Assembly: GCA_900549885.1 (NCBI GenBank)
Contig: URQA01000137.1
Location: 1-6,384, forward strand
Direction: 5' to 3'
Origin: an uncultured Eubacteriales bacterium
GTDB taxonomy: Bacteria; Bacillota; Clostridia; Oscillospirales; Oscillospiraceae
Length of the DNA: 6,384 bases
Both the position numbers and the translations under genes were made by a program. The stretch's first letter is position 1. Each line of letters opens with the position of its first letter. Below the pieces are notes generated by a model. It was not told where the DNA came from. It worked only from the letters and a program-made list of their open reading frames with translations, and searched no databases. Positions 4,931 to 6,384 of this stretch are shown one piece after another.

Positions 4931-6384
4931 ATGAAAGACCCCAAGCCCTTTGGGCTGAATGAACTGCGGGAGATGTTCCTGAAGTTCTTTGAGACGAAAG
5001 GCCACCTGCGCCTGCCCAGCTTTTCCCTGATTCCCCAGAACGACGCGTCCCTGCTGCTCATCAACTCCGGCATGGCCCCCATGAAGCCCTGGTTCACCGG
5101 GGAGCAGGAGCCCCCCCGCCACCGGGTGACCACCTGTCAGAAATGCATCCGTACCGGCGACATCGAGAACATCGGCAAGACTGCCCGCCACGGCACCTAC
5201 TTCGAGATGCTGGGCAACTTCTCCTTCGGGGATTACTTCAAGACGGAGGCCATTCACTGGGCCTGGGAGTTCCTCACCAGCCCGGAGTGGGTGGGGCTGG
5301 ACCCGGAGCGGCTCTATCCCTCCATCTATGAGGAGGACGACGAGGCCTTTGAGATCTGGAACAAGGAGATTGGGATCCCCGCCGAGCGCATTTTCCGCTT
5401 CGGCAAGGCCGACAACTTCTGGGAGCACGGTTCCGGTCCCTGCGGCCCCTGCTCGGAGATCTACTACGACCGGGGCGAGCGGTACGGCTGCGGCCGGCCG
5501 GACTGTACCGTCGGCTGTGACTGCGACCGGTATATGGAGGTCTGGAACAACGTCTTTTCTCAGTTCAATAACGACGGTGAGGGGCACTATACCGAGCTCA
5601 AACAGAAGAACATCGATACCGGTATGGGTTTGGAGCGTCTGGCCGTGGTGTGCCAGGACGTGGACTCGCTGTTTGACGTGGACACCGTTATGAACATCAC
5701 CCACAAGGTCACGGATATCACCGGCGCCCGCTATGGCGAGACGAGGGAGAAAGACGTGTCCCTGCGGGTCATCACCGATCACATCCGGTCGGCCACCTTT
5801 ATGATCTGCGACGGTGTGCTGCCCTCCAACGAGGGCCGGGGCTATGTGCTGCGCCGCCTGCTGCGCCGGGCCGCCCGCCACGGCAAGCTGCTGGGCGTCA
5901 ACGAGCCCTTCCTGTACAAGGTCTGCGAGACGGTCATCCACGAAAACCGCACCGCCTATCCCGACCTTGTGGACAAGCAGGCTTTCATCACCAAGGTCAT
6001 CAGGACAGAGGAGGAGAGCTTCGCCCGCACGATAGACGGTGGCATGAGGATACTCTCCGACTTGATGTCCGGCATGAAGGAGCGCGGCGAGAGCGTGCTC
6101 TCCGGCGCGGACGCCTTCAAACTCTACGACACCTACGGTTTCCCGCTGGACCTCACCGAGGATGTGCTGAGCGAGTCCGGCATGACCGCGGATACGGAGG
6201 GCTTCAACGCCCTGATGGATGAGCAGCGCGAGAGGGCGCGGGCGGCACGCGGCGAGATAAGCGGCTGGAGCGGGCTGGACCTGGGCCTGGACAACGTGCC
6301 CACGGCCTTCACGGGCTATGACACGCTGACCGACGGCGGCACGGTGGAGGCGCTGATAGCCGCCGGGGAGCTCTCCGGTGAGCT
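4931..6384 (+). CDS. alaS: Alanyl-tRNA synthetase, 3'-truncated by window
   Basis: This class II synthetase attaches alanine to tRNA-Ala in the cytoplasm. The window holds 484 codons of a protein usually near 870-880 aa: the aminoacylation domain and tRNA-recognition region. The editing and C-Ala domains lie beyond the edge. Residues 1-50 (FGLNELREMFLKFFETKGH, then the NSGMAPMKPWFTG block) are the AlaRS N-terminus. Motif 2 spans about 69-102 with TARHGTYFEMLGNFSFGDYF. The cysteine-rich stretch around CTVGCDCDRYMEVWN is family-typical. Motif 3 is GMGLER at 231-236. Further on come EGRGYVLRRLLRRAARHGK and KLYDTYGFPLDLTED. The ATG at 4931 follows GGAGG by 9 nt. Expression should depend on the upstream T-box. 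Codon choice changes after about codon 357 although the protein stays AlaRS-like. Confidence 0.97.
   Translation, partial: MKDPKPFGLNELREMFLKFFETKGHLRLPSFSLIPQNDASLLLINSGMAPMKPWFTGEQEPPRHRVTTCQKCIRTGDIENIGKTARHGTYFEMLGNFSFGDYFKTEAIHWAWEFLTSPEWVGLDPERLYPSIYEEDDEAFEIWNKEIGIPAERIFRFGKADNFWEHGSGPCGPCSEIYYDRGERYGCGRPDCTVGCDCDRYMEVWNNVFSQFNNDGEGHYTELKQKNIDTGMGLERLAVVCQDVDSLFDVDTVMNITHKVTDITGARYGETREKDVSLRVITDHIRSATFMICDGVLPSNEGRGYVLRRLLRRAARHGKLLGVNEPFLYKVCETVIHENRTAYPDLVDKQAFITKVIRTEEESFARTIDGGMRILSDLMSGMKERGESVLSGADAFKLYDTYGFPLDLTEDVLSESGMTADTEGFNALMDEQRERARAARGEISGWSGLDLGLDNVPTAFTGYDTLTDGGTVEALIAAGELSGE

Noticed and set aside
4637..5941. 434-codon minus-strand open frame opposite alaS and the repeat region
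   Set aside because: It runs antisense through alaS and the T-box antiterminator. Its composition is a typical shadow with long low-complexity runs of Val, Gly, Ala and Leu, and no motif is recognisable.
1..6384. CRISPR array, tRNA or rRNA gene, or transposase
   Set aside because: No regularly spaced repeats, cloverleaf-plus-CCA sequence, rRNA core motifs or transposase motifs were seen on either strand.

Overview
The window is GC-rich and gene-dense. It carries a T-box leader ahead of an aminoacyl-tRNA synthetase gene, and its proteins look clostridial. Together these point to a high-GC Firmicutes, probably an Oscillospiraceae-type gut clostridium; that placement is inference, since no rRNA or marker search could be run.

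Layout: (1) 1-1103 (+) is the 3' part of mltG, a membrane-anchored endolytic murein transglycosylase, cut by the window start. (2) 1087-2307 (+) is a U32-family protein with an intact family signature and the cysteine set of the Fe-S tRNA-hydroxylation enzymes; it overlaps mltG by 17 bp. (3) 2309-2358 is a perfect 22-bp-stem hairpin that can end transcription from both sides. (4) 2367-2768 (-) is a small VOC/glyoxalase-fold metalloprotein and 2803-4374 (-) is a YtcJ-like amidohydrolase. They form a two-gene operon read leftwards, converging on the hairpin. (5) 4375-4930 is a 556-bp divergent control region. It holds a likely promoter for the amidohydrolase operon, a strong sigma-A-type promoter pointing right, an alanine-type T-box riboswitch with antiterminator and terminator, and then a roughly 170-bp palindrome-rich repeat region. 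(6) 4931-6384 (+) is alaS, alanyl-tRNA synthetase, cut by the window end after 484 codons.

Functionally, mltG with the U32 gene and alaS are housekeeping genes. In Bacillus subtilis alaS, mltG and U32 genes also lie close together, so this looks like a rearranged version of that neighbourhood with a metabolic amidohydrolase/VOC pair placed between them. alaS should be induced when uncharged tRNA-Ala accumulates. The amidohydrolase/VOC substrate cannot be read from sequence.

I do not see a clear new defence, mobile or biosynthetic system. The points most worth a second look are the palindromic repeat region between the T-box terminator and alaS, the abrupt codon-usage change inside alaS after about 6000, and the uncharacterised amidohydrolase/VOC pair.
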